The position numbers and the translations under genes were made by a program. A stretch of DNA of 64,000 bases, taken from positions 81,678 to 145,677 of the forward strand of contig JAAOYA010000010.1 in the NCBI GenBank assembly GCA_018221105.1. Reading direction: 5' to 3'. The stretch's first letter is position 1; each line of letters starts with the position of its first letter. Source of the DNA: Candidatus Woesearchaeota archaeon. GTDB taxonomy: Archaea > Nanobdellota > Nanobdellia > Woesearchaeales > JAAOYA01. Shown in pieces: positions 39,207-47,712 of the stretch. The notes beneath the pieces are model-generated. The model saw nothing but the letters and a program-made list of their open reading frames with translations, searched no databases and had not been told where the DNA came from.

Positions 39207-39467
39207 TCAAATTTCATACCTTAATACTTCTTTGCCCAATTTCGTAATCATATACGCTTTGTAAGACCCTTTGCTAGGGGTCAAGCACTCTATTAATTTT
39301 TCTTTTTCTAATTGATAGACTGCTTTAGAAATATCTTGTTGTTTTCGTTTCATCTTTTTTGCTATCTCGGATTGTAGCAACGGACTTTTCTTATCAAGTG
39401 TTTTTAGAATGCCGTGACGAATTTTACTAGTAATGACCAAACCGTATAGTTCCTTAATTTGCCTCAT
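39207..39467 (-). CDS. Winged-helix transcriptional regulator
   Basis: 'RHGILKTLDKKSPLLQSEIAKKMKRKQQDISKAVYQLEKEKLIECLTPSKGSYKAYMITKLGKEVL'. Confidence 0.8.
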   Translation of the reverse strand: MRQIKELYGLVITSKIRHGILKTLDKKSPLLQSEIAKKMKRKQQDISKAVYQLEKEKLIECLTPSKGSYKAYMITKLGKEVLRYEI

Positions 39468-39505
39468 ATTGTTAGGTAATATTTAAATATAAGATTAAAT
39501 AATAA

Positions 39506-39517
39506 AACCTTAAGGTT
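39506..39517. promoter_or_regulatory. Palindrome in divergent promoter, candidate operator
   Basis: Perfect palindrome aaccttaaggtt between divergent genes 39207-39467(-) and 39551-39895(+). Confidence 0.4.
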
Positions 39518-39550
39518 ACCGTAGACTACCATATAATGAGGGGCGGAAAA

Positions 39551-39895
39551 ATGAAACAAGTAATTATAATATTAATGTTAGTATCGTTTTTGATTTTAGC
39601 AGGCTGTTCTCAAGAAACGATTTATGTTTGTTCAGATGGGACAGAAGTAACAGATAGTTCTGATTGTTCTATTCAAAAAGAACAACTGACTGACTCTGAA
39701 GAAATAATGGAAAAGGGAATACGAGTCGAATGTAACGGCGACGAAGATTGCCCAGGGGGTTACTGTGATATGAGAGGTAGTCCTCCAGAATGGGAATGTA
39801 AAGAAGCCAGTTTACCAAGCGAATTTTGTGGCAATGAAATTTGTGATAAGGGTGAGACTTATGTAAGCTGTCCTAGAGATTGTACAAGACCTTAA
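39551..39895 (+). CDS. Cysteine-rich lipoprotein
   Basis: 'MKQVIIILMLVSFLILAGCSQ' lipobox; ATG 39551. Confidence 0.7.
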   Translation: MKQVIIILMLVSFLILAGCSQETIYVCSDGTEVTDSSDCSIQKEQLTDSEEIMEKGIRVECNGDEDCPGGYCDMRGSPPEWECKEASLPSEFCGNEICDKGETYVSCPRDCTRP

Positions 39896-39941
39896 TTTAA
39901 TCATAGATTGTCAACTGAAACAAAAAAAGAAAAGAATAACT

Positions 39942-40850
39942 ATGAAAGAAAAACCAACTTTGTTTAGTTTAAAGAATATATTAGTTTCTTTTCTCATAAT
40001 TTTATCTGTTACATTTTGTTATTATGTTTTTCAAAGTTCTTCTAAAATTCATTCACTATCAATTAGAATTAACAATTTAGAAACGGAAACAAATTCTTTA
40101 AATTCAGAAATAAGTGATCTGAACTCTCAACTTAGTATAAAAGACTTTACTATACAAAATCAAAGGGCTGAAATTGAACAACAAAAACAAGAAATTCAAA
40201 AACTTGAAACAGAGTTAGGAATAACAAAATCAGAATTAGCGGAAGCCAAACCTTATCAAGAGAGAGTTATAAGCGGTCAAAATATTATGGAATCTTACAA
40301 ACTTTTAAGTGACTATACTGATTATACGAGACCAATAATACTTGATTATCTTGAATTAGAATCTCCAGTGACTCCATCAAATGACAATTATTTATGGGAA
40401 AGGGGAAAACAAGTTTATAATTGGTTATCAGATAACTATGCTTACTGTGGAGATAAAGGTTTAAGAGTTGGCACTACCTTTTCAGAATTTCAATTTTATA
40501 GCCCTGACGAACTATTAATATCTAGTAATAATCGTTGCGGTGATTGTGATGACTTCGCTACACTATTTGCAGGTTTAATGTATGCTTCAGGAGTTCCTAA
40601 AAATAAAGTTTGGGTTGTTTGCGGAAAAGTATCAAATGGGGGACATTGTTGGAATTCACTAGTATTAGATGATAAAACGTACAGAATTGACGGAATTTGC
40701 TCACAAAAAGATGAATTATTCGGTTTTTTAGGTTTTAGTCTTGGTATTAAAAAAGCATATTATACGAATACAAAAACAAACGTTGACTGTCTCTCAGAAT
40801 ATACACCCCGAATGAAAATGAACCCTGAAGGAGCTTATATGCTTAGTTGA
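39942..40850 (+). CDS. Membrane-anchored coiled-coil protein with transglutaminase-like domain
   Basis: N-terminal TM, coiled coil, then 'NRCGDCDDFATLFAGLMYASGVPKNKVWVV...GGHCWNSLVLDDKTYRID' (Cys-His-Asp triad). Confidence 0.75.
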   Translation: MKEKPTLFSLKNILVSFLIILSVTFCYYVFQSSSKIHSLSIRINNLETETNSLNSEISDLNSQLSIKDFTIQNQRAEIEQQKQEIQKLETELGITKSELAEAKPYQERVISGQNIMESYKLLSDYTDYTRPIILDYLELESPVTPSNDNYLWERGKQVYNWLSDNYAYCGDKGLRVGTTFSEFQFYSPDELLISSNNRCGDCDDFATLFAGLMYASGVPKNKVWVVCGKVSNGGHCWNSLVLDDKTYRIDGICSQKDELFGFLGFSLGIKKAYYTNTKTNVDCLSEYTPRMKMNPEGAYMLS

Positions 40851-40873
40851 AACTGTCCAATACTCAAATTTAA

Positions 40874-41098
40874 TTAATTTGATATTAAACTCTTTATTTT
40901 GTCAGGTATGGCTCTGTAACCCATTAAATATAGACCAACTATTAAACCAATTAAATCCACATACCAATTAGGCGTGAATGTTCCTGTAAACAATCCTATC
41001 AAAAACATAATTCCTGAAACAATGAAAATGACTGTTCCAAAAACTTCTATTAACCAATGTTGTGCTTCATTAAATAATCCCATAGTTATACCCCTCAA
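40874..41098 (-). CDS. Small membrane protein
   Basis: Two hydrophobic segments. Confidence 0.5.
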   Translation of the reverse strand: MRGITMGLFNEAQHWLIEVFGTVIFIVSGIMFLIGLFTGTFTPNWYVDLIGLIVGLYLMGYRAIPDKIKSLISN

Positions 41099-41130
41099 CT
41101 AAGTTATTAATAGTGATAAGTTTTAATACA

Positions 41131-41949
41131 TTATAAATTTTTTCCTTTTTTTAAAACAACAAGATAATAACCTGCTAGTAACCCGTATGATACTCCAATA
41201 ACGTGTGAAAATACATTGGTTTCAGGTATTAGTTCGAGAGAGTAACCACCAAGCGTGTAGTATGTTAATAACCCAAGAAATATTATTGCAATACAAGTGT
41301 TTGCCCATTTTTTAGTTTGTAAAAAACTAATCAAAATAAGCAAATACAATGGGACAAAAAACATTAATGCGAATAGACTGCCAAACTTTGACTGAAAAAC
41401 AAGTGTTATTAATAACAATACAGAATAAATTATCATAAATATAGAGCCTTTTTTTCGATTGTTCATTCTTGTCAATATTAAAACAGAAATGACTGATAAC
41501 CCCAAGAATGCCGCAACAATGTCAGAAGCCCCATTTTGCGTCTTTAATAGGTCACCTAAAATAAATATGTAAGTCAAAATACCGCTTAATAGAGGAACAA
41601 TTAAAATAAACCCTAAAAACAATTTTCTAAAGATTCTTTGTAGTTTCTCTTTATAAAAAACTAAATAATTAACAGTCATTAGTATAAAGTAGCTTTTTAT
41701 ATTTCCTAAAAAATGTCCTGCTTCATTATGATAATACGACTGTGTCAAAAAAGTCCAAAAGTATGTCTTATCAACATTTAACCAAAAATAAGCAGGATTG
41801 TCTTTGAAAAGAAGATATATTAGAACTAAAAACAAACCAAAAATTGTGTATACTAAATACCATAACCAAAAATCTTTTTGTTTAAAGATATTTGTCCAGT
41901 CTTTTAATTCTTCTTTGATCTGATTTAATATTCCCTTATGGCTTCTCAT
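41131..41949 (-). CDS. Rhomboid-like intramembrane protease (putative)
   Basis: Multi-TM; 'HNEAGHFLGNIKSYF', 'NGASDIVAAFLG' (GxS-like) and 'FSHVIGVSYGLLAGYY' (His in last TM) fit the rhomboid layout. Confidence 0.55.
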   Translation of the reverse strand: MRSHKGILNQIKEELKDWTNIFKQKDFWLWYLVYTIFGLFLVLIYLLFKDNPAYFWLNVDKTYFWTFLTQSYYHNEAGHFLGNIKSYFILMTVNYLVFYKEKLQRIFRKLFLGFILIVPLLSGILTYIFILGDLLKTQNGASDIVAAFLGLSVISVLILTRMNNRKKGSIFMIIYSVLLLITLVFQSKFGSLFALMFFVPLYLLILISFLQTKKWANTCIAIIFLGLLTYYTLGGYSLELIPETNVFSHVIGVSYGLLAGYYLVVLKKGKNL

Positions 41950-42322
41950 GGTTTTTTCTATTCTCAAAATGACGAACTTTATCATTAATCATACGACTTA
42001 TAGTCATTAACAAGTATGCTTGTAAGTTTTTGTTAATGGTTGACGGTTTTACAGAAATGCAATCAATATCTAGTTTTTTGTAGGCATTTAGTTTTGCTTT
42101 TTTCCCTTTATCATAATTATCATCACCTTGAACGCCGAAGTATTCTATAACGATTGAATATTTAGGAAGCCAGAAGTCAGGATACCAAATGCGTAGTTTT
42201 TCGCCGTCGCCATCTTTTTGTTCTTTGATTAGCAAAGGATACTCATATTCAAAATCTATGGAGTGTTTTTTTAGAATTTCAGCGATTGCTCGCTCCCCCT
42301 TACTTTTGTAATTATTAGTCAT
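41936..42322 (-). CDS. PD-(D/E)XK-type endonuclease (VSR/DUF559-like)
   Basis: 'GERAIAEILKKHSIDFEYEYPL....IWYPDFWLPKYSIVIEYFGV'. Confidence 0.72.
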   Translation of the reverse strand: MTNNYKSKGERAIAEILKKHSIDFEYEYPLLIKEQKDGDGEKLRIWYPDFWLPKYSIVIEYFGVQGDDNYDKGKKAKLNAYKKLDIDCISVKPSTINKNLQAYLLMTISRMINDKVRHFENRKNHEKP

Positions 42323-42330
42323 TTTGGTTA

Positions 42331-43476
42331 TTAAGCAACAATATTAAACCAGTCTTTATATTTTTTATAATATTCTTTAATTTCTGCGTCAAATAAATGC
42401 AAATTTCCCTTAAGATTAATTTCTAAGTCTTGTTTGAAATAATCAATAAAATTATTCATGATAAATTCGATACATTTTTCTAGATTATCAATATGACACA
42501 CAATTATTGATTGACTCCAACGTCCACTTAATGTTTTAGGAAATCTCTCAGGTTCTTTTGGTTTGTGCTGATAAATAAAATAATTAACCTTTTTCAAATT
42601 TTTGATTTTAATCTCATCCTCTTTTAACCCGCCAACTTCTTTGGTTTTTTTATTATCAAAACCTGTCTCTGTCTTTTTTACTTCGTAATCAATAGTCAGT
42701 ATTTCTCTGTTTGTTACAACAATGGGTATTATTGATTGAACAATAAAATAAAGGTTGTTCAGTTCTTTACGATAATCTTTTTCGCGAATATAAGCAGTTG
42801 TAGTAAAATATTCAGTCATATTTCTTAAAAATTTATACATTGTTTCTAAATGACTGAACGCCTTATCATAATTATACTCTACTGCTGGTAAAACTTGTTC
42901 TTCACAAAAGGTAAACAGACTATCTTCTTTTCCATCTCTTGCTTTTACTTGTTCTGGATTAATTATTTTAGTATTTTCTAGAACTGTAACTCTATCCGAT
43001 ACAATAATTCCTTCAGTATTAATATTATTTTGAAAAGCGAAAAAAGTGAGAGCGTTTGCTTGTTTTAGTAAAGGCAAAAATATTTGACCATTTATAGTTA
43101 CAGGAATTGAAATTAACTCTTGTCTTGTAAGACTTTTATCAAGGGGTTGTGTAACAAAGAAATATCTATCATCTCTACTTGAATACTTACATTCTCCAAT
43201 AAAAGCAGTGTTAAATGAACTATTAAAGTTTTCTATGTCCGTTTTTACAGAAATTTCTTTAAAAGCATTTATATCAATCTCTTTAGTAATATCTTTATCA
43301 TTCCTCTTTTCAGTATAATGAGTATGATAATGACTAAAATCAAATTTTGAGAATATTAATCTTGCTTGTTCTTCTAATAAAATGCCAGAATCTATTATTC
43401 CCTTTTCAAGCTTGGTTCGAAATTTTTTATCGTTTCTGAAATTCTCTATTAATTTATCAGCTGTAATACTTAACAC
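42331..43476 (-). CDS. Putative PD-(D/E)XK restriction-like nuclease
   Basis: 'LLEEQARLIFSKF....KEIDINAFKE....AFIGECKYSSRDDRYFFV' E-D-ExK arrangement. Confidence 0.6.
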   Translation of the reverse strand: MLSITADKLIENFRNDKKFRTKLEKGIIDSGILLEEQARLIFSKFDFSHYHTHYTEKRNDKDITKEIDINAFKEISVKTDIENFNSSFNTAFIGECKYSSRDDRYFFVTQPLDKSLTRQELISIPVTINGQIFLPLLKQANALTFFAFQNNINTEGIIVSDRVTVLENTKIINPEQVKARDGKEDSLFTFCEEQVLPAVEYNYDKAFSHLETMYKFLRNMTEYFTTTAYIREKDYRKELNNLYFIVQSIIPIVVTNREILTIDYEVKKTETGFDNKKTKEVGGLKEDEIKIKNLKKVNYFIYQHKPKEPERFPKTLSGRWSQSIIVCHIDNLEKCIEFIMNNFIDYFKQDLEINLKGNLHLFDAEIKEYYKKYKDWFNIVA

Positions 43477-43562
43477 CCCATTATTTTAGATTATTAGGAA
43501 ATATTTAACTTTATTGCCTTTCTAGTCTATTTGAAAACTAAATTGTCCAACTTCGCATATAA

Positions 43563-45356
43563 TTAATTAATAAACCTGAACAAGTCTATATCTGAAAAAT
43601 TAAATTTCTTAAACCCATTTCTATTAAATTGTATTAGAATTTCATTAAAAAGACTTTTTAAATCTAAAACTGTTATATCTAAAGAAGAAAATTTAGAATT
43701 TAAAATATTGAAAAAATCCTTAATGTCATTAAGTTCTTGCATATTGCTCAACATATTAATACAATAATAAATTTTTTTGACTCCTTTTTGATTCACATAA
43801 TCAAGTTCTTTATAGATTTTTCTTTTTTCATTTCTTGATATTTTAGCATTTTTTATGAAAACTGCTAAAGGGTCTTTTGATAAATCATAATATACGTCAA
43901 TATCAGGACAGTCTTTCTCTTTTTTATTTAGTCTATGATTTCTCATGATTTTATCATGGGATGTATCAGTGGTTTTTTCTAAAAGAGGTTTTATTTTTTT
44001 ATCAACTTCTCCTTTAATTTTAAGATTTGTCATATCTAACAATAATTCATGTACTAAATATTCTGATATTTGACCACTAAAAGTTCTAGTGATTATTTGT
44101 AATTGGTAATTTGTAAGTTTTTCATCATGTTTATATTTGAAGATTAATCTAGATTGTCTTATCTTATCTAACACTCCTGAAGCAATATTTTTTATTTTCT
44201 TTTGATTGGAATCCCTAGCCAATTTGACTAATTCAAATTCTATTAGAATTATTTTAAGGAAGGATTTAAGCATTAGCATTTCTGATGAAAAATAATCTAA
44301 CTGTGATTTGTTTATATGTTTCTTTTCCACGAACACAATATTTACAAGATATGTGTGAAGTTTATCAATATGTCTTAACGCAGAAAAAAAATCAAAAGTA
44401 ACATATAATGAATGTAAATAATCAGAGTATAAAGTATCAATTATTGTACCTACTAGTCTTTCTTCAAGTATTTTTTTTTGATTTGGTGTAGAAGTTATAG
44501 ATAACAATTTTTCGTATACTCTTTTTGCTTCTTGACTAGATGAACGCAAAGCTCTTGTTAAATCATTTACAGAAGTTAAGTAATTTTCATTGCCACTTTG
44601 TTCATAATTATTTAGATAAAAATAAAGTTTAAATTTGTAATTTCTATAAAGAAGATTAAAAATCAAACCTAAATTATAAGTCATCTTCTCAGGAAAATTT
44701 AATGCTAAATCTTTAAGTAGTAGTAAATGCTTTTCAACTGAATTAAGTATGTCTAAATCTTCTTCTTCATACACAGTTTTTCCTACTACGTGTTTGTAAG
44801 TTTTATGAAGATAAATTCCTAAAATCGAGTCAAAAATCACATAAAATCTCCCATCTAAATTATTACCAATATCTCTAATATGGTTATACATCTTCGAAAA
44901 TTGGTCAATGTGGCTTTCTCTAAATACTAATTTCTTTGAATCTTTTTCTGCAAGTCTAATACACAAAGAATGATAGTATCTTGACATTATATCTAAAGAA
45001 CCTTCAGAATAAGTTCTTATTTTCATTCTAGCTAATAAAAACTGTAAAGCTGTAATAAAATTATGAAAAGCTATTTCATAATTTTTTTCTAAAAAAAACA
45101 TGGCAGTTCTTGAATAAAAATTATGGGAAATATGATAAAGATTTAGGGTTGTATTTGATTGTTCATATATATTTTTAACTTTTTCGAACTCTTCTTTCAT
45201 AGAATCATAAAGACTACTAGGGATTGGTTTATCAGTTTTAAGAAAATTGTTAATTTGTTCAAAGTATTCATTTAATTTTTTCTCTGTTACGAAAGGGTTT
45301 GGTGGTTGAGGATTTATTCTTAACCCCTCTTCTACGGAACGGATTACCATTTTCAT
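43563..45356 (-). CDS. Large helical protein with possible divergent C-terminal PD-(D/E)XK fold
   Basis: Helical repeat-like N-terminus; C-terminal 'SGQISEYLVHELL....CPDIDVYYDLSKDPLAVFIKNAKIS'. Confidence 0.45.
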   Translation of the reverse strand: MKMVIRSVEEGLRINPQPPNPFVTEKKLNEYFEQINNFLKTDKPIPSSLYDSMKEEFEKVKNIYEQSNTTLNLYHISHNFYSRTAMFFLEKNYEIAFHNFITALQFLLARMKIRTYSEGSLDIMSRYYHSLCIRLAEKDSKKLVFRESHIDQFSKMYNHIRDIGNNLDGRFYVIFDSILGIYLHKTYKHVVGKTVYEEEDLDILNSVEKHLLLLKDLALNFPEKMTYNLGLIFNLLYRNYKFKLYFYLNNYEQSGNENYLTSVNDLTRALRSSSQEAKRVYEKLLSITSTPNQKKILEERLVGTIIDTLYSDYLHSLYVTFDFFSALRHIDKLHTYLVNIVFVEKKHINKSQLDYFSSEMLMLKSFLKIILIEFELVKLARDSNQKKIKNIASGVLDKIRQSRLIFKYKHDEKLTNYQLQIITRTFSGQISEYLVHELLLDMTNLKIKGEVDKKIKPLLEKTTDTSHDKIMRNHRLNKKEKDCPDIDVYYDLSKDPLAVFIKNAKISRNEKRKIYKELDYVNQKGVKKIYYCINMLSNMQELNDIKDFFNILNSKFSSLDITVLDLKSLFNEILIQFNRNGFKKFNFSDIDLFRFIN

Positions 45357-45636
45357 ATGTTTTTAATTAGGTTATGTAAAAATCTTATGGTATAAATTCA
45401 AAAATTCTTCTTCAAAACTCGCTTTAGTTTCCTAATTCAGCCTAAAACCCTTAAATTCGGACATTTCAGCCGTTTTTGACCGAAAGTTTTATAAATAAAA
45501 ACCCCTCAATTCTTTATAAATAGGGGTCTCGAGGCACTAAACCCGCTCTGCTAAATTCTCTTAAAACCGAGCAAGAAATTAGCGTGAGCTATACACTCGG
45601 CGACTCCTTCTAAAAGAAAAGCAAACGGAGGTAAAA

Positions 45637-46251
45637 ATGAGTACCAAAACAAAAAAACAAAGTGATAGCTCTAAACTAGCGACAATAGAACTTCCTGGCA
45701 AGATAGGTTTCGGAAGAAACTTTTGGGAAGTTATCGACACTATAGATAGCGACACAGTGATTTACGCAAAACAAGGTCGGGGCGACGAGGAAATGCTAAT
45801 GACAGTTGACCAATTAAAGAATACCGACCCGCAACTAAAAATAGAAGCTACAGAGACTAGAACAGTGTTAAAGTTTAGCGAGTCTTTCGATTTCAAGTTC
45901 ATAGTCTTGAGTCGAAAACCTATGGAAATGATAGAGAGGGACAAGCGACGAGTAAGAGATGTCATCGGAGCGATTGTTGACGGTTTTAACACTGGCGACG
46001 AATACAACGACAAGGACTTTGACCAGAAAGTTTCGGAGTTTCCGAGAGTGGTCAAGTACTACACTGATAACAACGAAGAACACTGGGTTAGTGACAATAA
46101 AGAGCTGTGGATTAGAGAAGACTTGTTTAAGGGGTTTTACGACCTTCTTAAAACCGTTATTGTCGCTTACACAGAGCTATCGAATGGCGAAAAATACGAC
46201 CCTCTGAAGTATTTAGAACGATTAGAAACAGTTCTACCTTATATAATTTAA
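45637..46251 (+). CDS. Hypothetical protein
   Basis: Strong ggaggt Shine-Dalgarno before ATG 45637, TATA-like tttataaat upstream. Confidence 0.65.
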   Translation: MSTKTKKQSDSSKLATIELPGKIGFGRNFWEVIDTIDSDTVIYAKQGRGDEEMLMTVDQLKNTDPQLKIEATETRTVLKFSESFDFKFIVLSRKPMEMIERDKRRVRDVIGAIVDGFNTGDEYNDKDFDQKVSEFPRVVKYYTDNNEEHWVSDNKELWIREDLFKGFYDLLKTVIVAYTELSNGEKYDPLKYLERLETVLPYII

Positions 46252-46325
46252 GGGGTCTAAAAAAGCTATCAGATAAAAGAAATAGGAATAAGTAAATATT
46301 AATAGGGGAACTAAACCAAATGGAG

Positions 46326-46343
46326 ATTCTCGCCGGGGGCTTA
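46326..46343 (+). repeat. att direct repeat, distal element boundary
   Basis: attctcgccgggggctta, identical to the 3' end of tRNA-Thr. Confidence 0.88.
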
Positions 46344-46363
46344 AATTTTTATTGACGAGAAGT

Positions 46364-46828
46364 TTATTTACTAGCGTATCGTATAACATAAATACTTAAA
46401 GCAAGCAAAACACCAAACACTCCACTTCTTATATAATTAATTTCTCCTCCTGTTAGAGGTAGAGTCATGATAAATGCAACCCCAAATATTACTGCCATGA
46501 AAATACTAAAAAACTTTAGATTCTTTTTTGATGACTCGCTGATCTTTGAAGATTGCTCAGAATTTAAATTTTGATCGCTTTGCTTATATATTTTAAAATA
46601 GTAAATCAGTCCGCCTAATCCGCCTAAAAATAATGTTGTTCCAACATAAATTGTTGGCATGTTTCTTTTTTTAACATCAGCAAATACAAAATAAGTTAAG
46701 ACAATCCAAATAACTATTAATGAATAAAATAATATTCCTTTTGGGGTGTATGACAAGGAAACAAAGTTATAAACAATAGTCATAATTAATGAAATAATAC
46801 TTGTTATTAATATTAAATTCTTACCCAT
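46364..46828 (-). CDS. Multi-TM membrane protein
   Basis: Hydrophobic segments; lies between att repeats 2 and 3. Confidence 0.6.
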   Translation of the reverse strand: MGKNLILITSIISLIMTIVYNFVSLSYTPKGILFYSLIVIWIVLTYFVFADVKKRNMPTIYVGTTLFLGGLGGLIYYFKIYKQSDQNLNSEQSSKISESSKKNLKFFSIFMAVIFGVAFIMTLPLTGGEINYIRSGVFGVLLALSIYVIRYASK

Positions 46829-46837
46829 TGTTAAACT

Positions 46838-47251
46838 CTAATAAGCCCTCGCAGTTTTACAATAATCATTTAAGCTCTCACTTTGAATTTTAGCACAATA
46901 CTCAATATTACCTGTACTTATCGCAAGCACTTTATTGCAGTTATCGATAAAGTCTTGTGAAGAACTATCATCACATTTGGAATAATCAAGTTGATTTTTA
47001 AAAATAATACCTCCATAACAAGTTCCCCTATGCCTTTCCTGAATAATTTTTTCACAAACTGATAAATCTAATACCTTGCTAGAAGCTGCTAAATAACAAC
47101 TGTCCCTCTCACTCTCGTCATTTATTGCTTTACACCTGCTAAGTAAGTCCGAAGCTTCCTTTTCTTCGGCAGTTTGGCAGGAAGTCAAAAAAAGAACCAA
47201 TATTACGGCCATAATCAAGAATAATAGCTTAGTGCGATTGTTATTGCTCAT
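46838..47251 (-). CDS. Cysteine-rich lipoprotein
   Basis: 'LFLIMAVILVLFLTSCQ' lipobox; multiple Cys. Confidence 0.7.
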   Translation of the reverse strand: MSNNNRTKLLFLIMAVILVLFLTSCQTAEEKEASDLLSRCKAINDESERDSCYLAASSKVLDLSVCEKIIQERHRGTCYGGIIFKNQLDYSKCDDSSSQDFIDNCNKVLAISTGNIEYCAKIQSESLNDYCKTARAY

Positions 47252-47323
47252 GTAAATATTCTTCTATAGCACCTATTTAAAATTATCGATATTTTTAATG
47301 TCTTTATATGTTAGCTGTAATAG

Positions 47324-47366
47324 TTTTCCCTTTTCATGTCACTTTTTTAAAAGCTCGCCGGGGGCT
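47324..47366 (+). repeat. 43-bp composite repeat, copy 1 (25-bp block + N5 + tRNA 3' end 13-mer)
   Basis: ttttcccttttcatgtcactttttt-aaaag-ctcgccgggggct. Confidence 0.85.
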
Positions 47367-47424
47367 CGTATTTCTAAGCACGATAAAACAAAAGTTTAAG
47401 TAGTAGTTATTAGACAACTATATT

Positions 47425-47706
47425 ATGAAACGAGCATTTTTAACCATCTTAAGCATCACATTATTGTTTAGTTTAGTTGGTTGCGATAGTAGTCTAAAAG
47501 TTCAATGCTGTCAAGAATGTATAGATGCAGCAAATGAGCAAATTCCTAATATGGATCTTGAAGGTCGAAATACTGATAACTTAAACTGTTATGCTTTTAT
47601 AGATTATAACTCCGATCAATGTGCAGAATACTTTACTGAAAAGTTTAATCCTGAAGGCAAAACACACAATTCTATAAGCTTAGGAGAATGTAAAGCAACT
47701 AGTTAA
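47425..47706 (+). CDS. Small cysteine-rich lipoprotein
   Basis: 'MKRAFLTILSITLLFSLVGCDSSLKVQCC'. Confidence 0.7.
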   Translation: MKRAFLTILSITLLFSLVGCDSSLKVQCCQECIDAANEQIPNMDLEGRNTDNLNCYAFIDYNSDQCAEYFTEKFNPEGKTHNSISLGECKATS

Positions 47707-47712
47707 TATTCT

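Larger units (their letters stand above)
27508..46343 (+). mobile_element. tRNA-Thr-integrated mobile element (about 18.8 kb)
   Basis: tyrosine integrase adjacent to tRNA 3' end, 18-bp direct repeat at both ends, accessory gene content. Confidence 0.88.
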
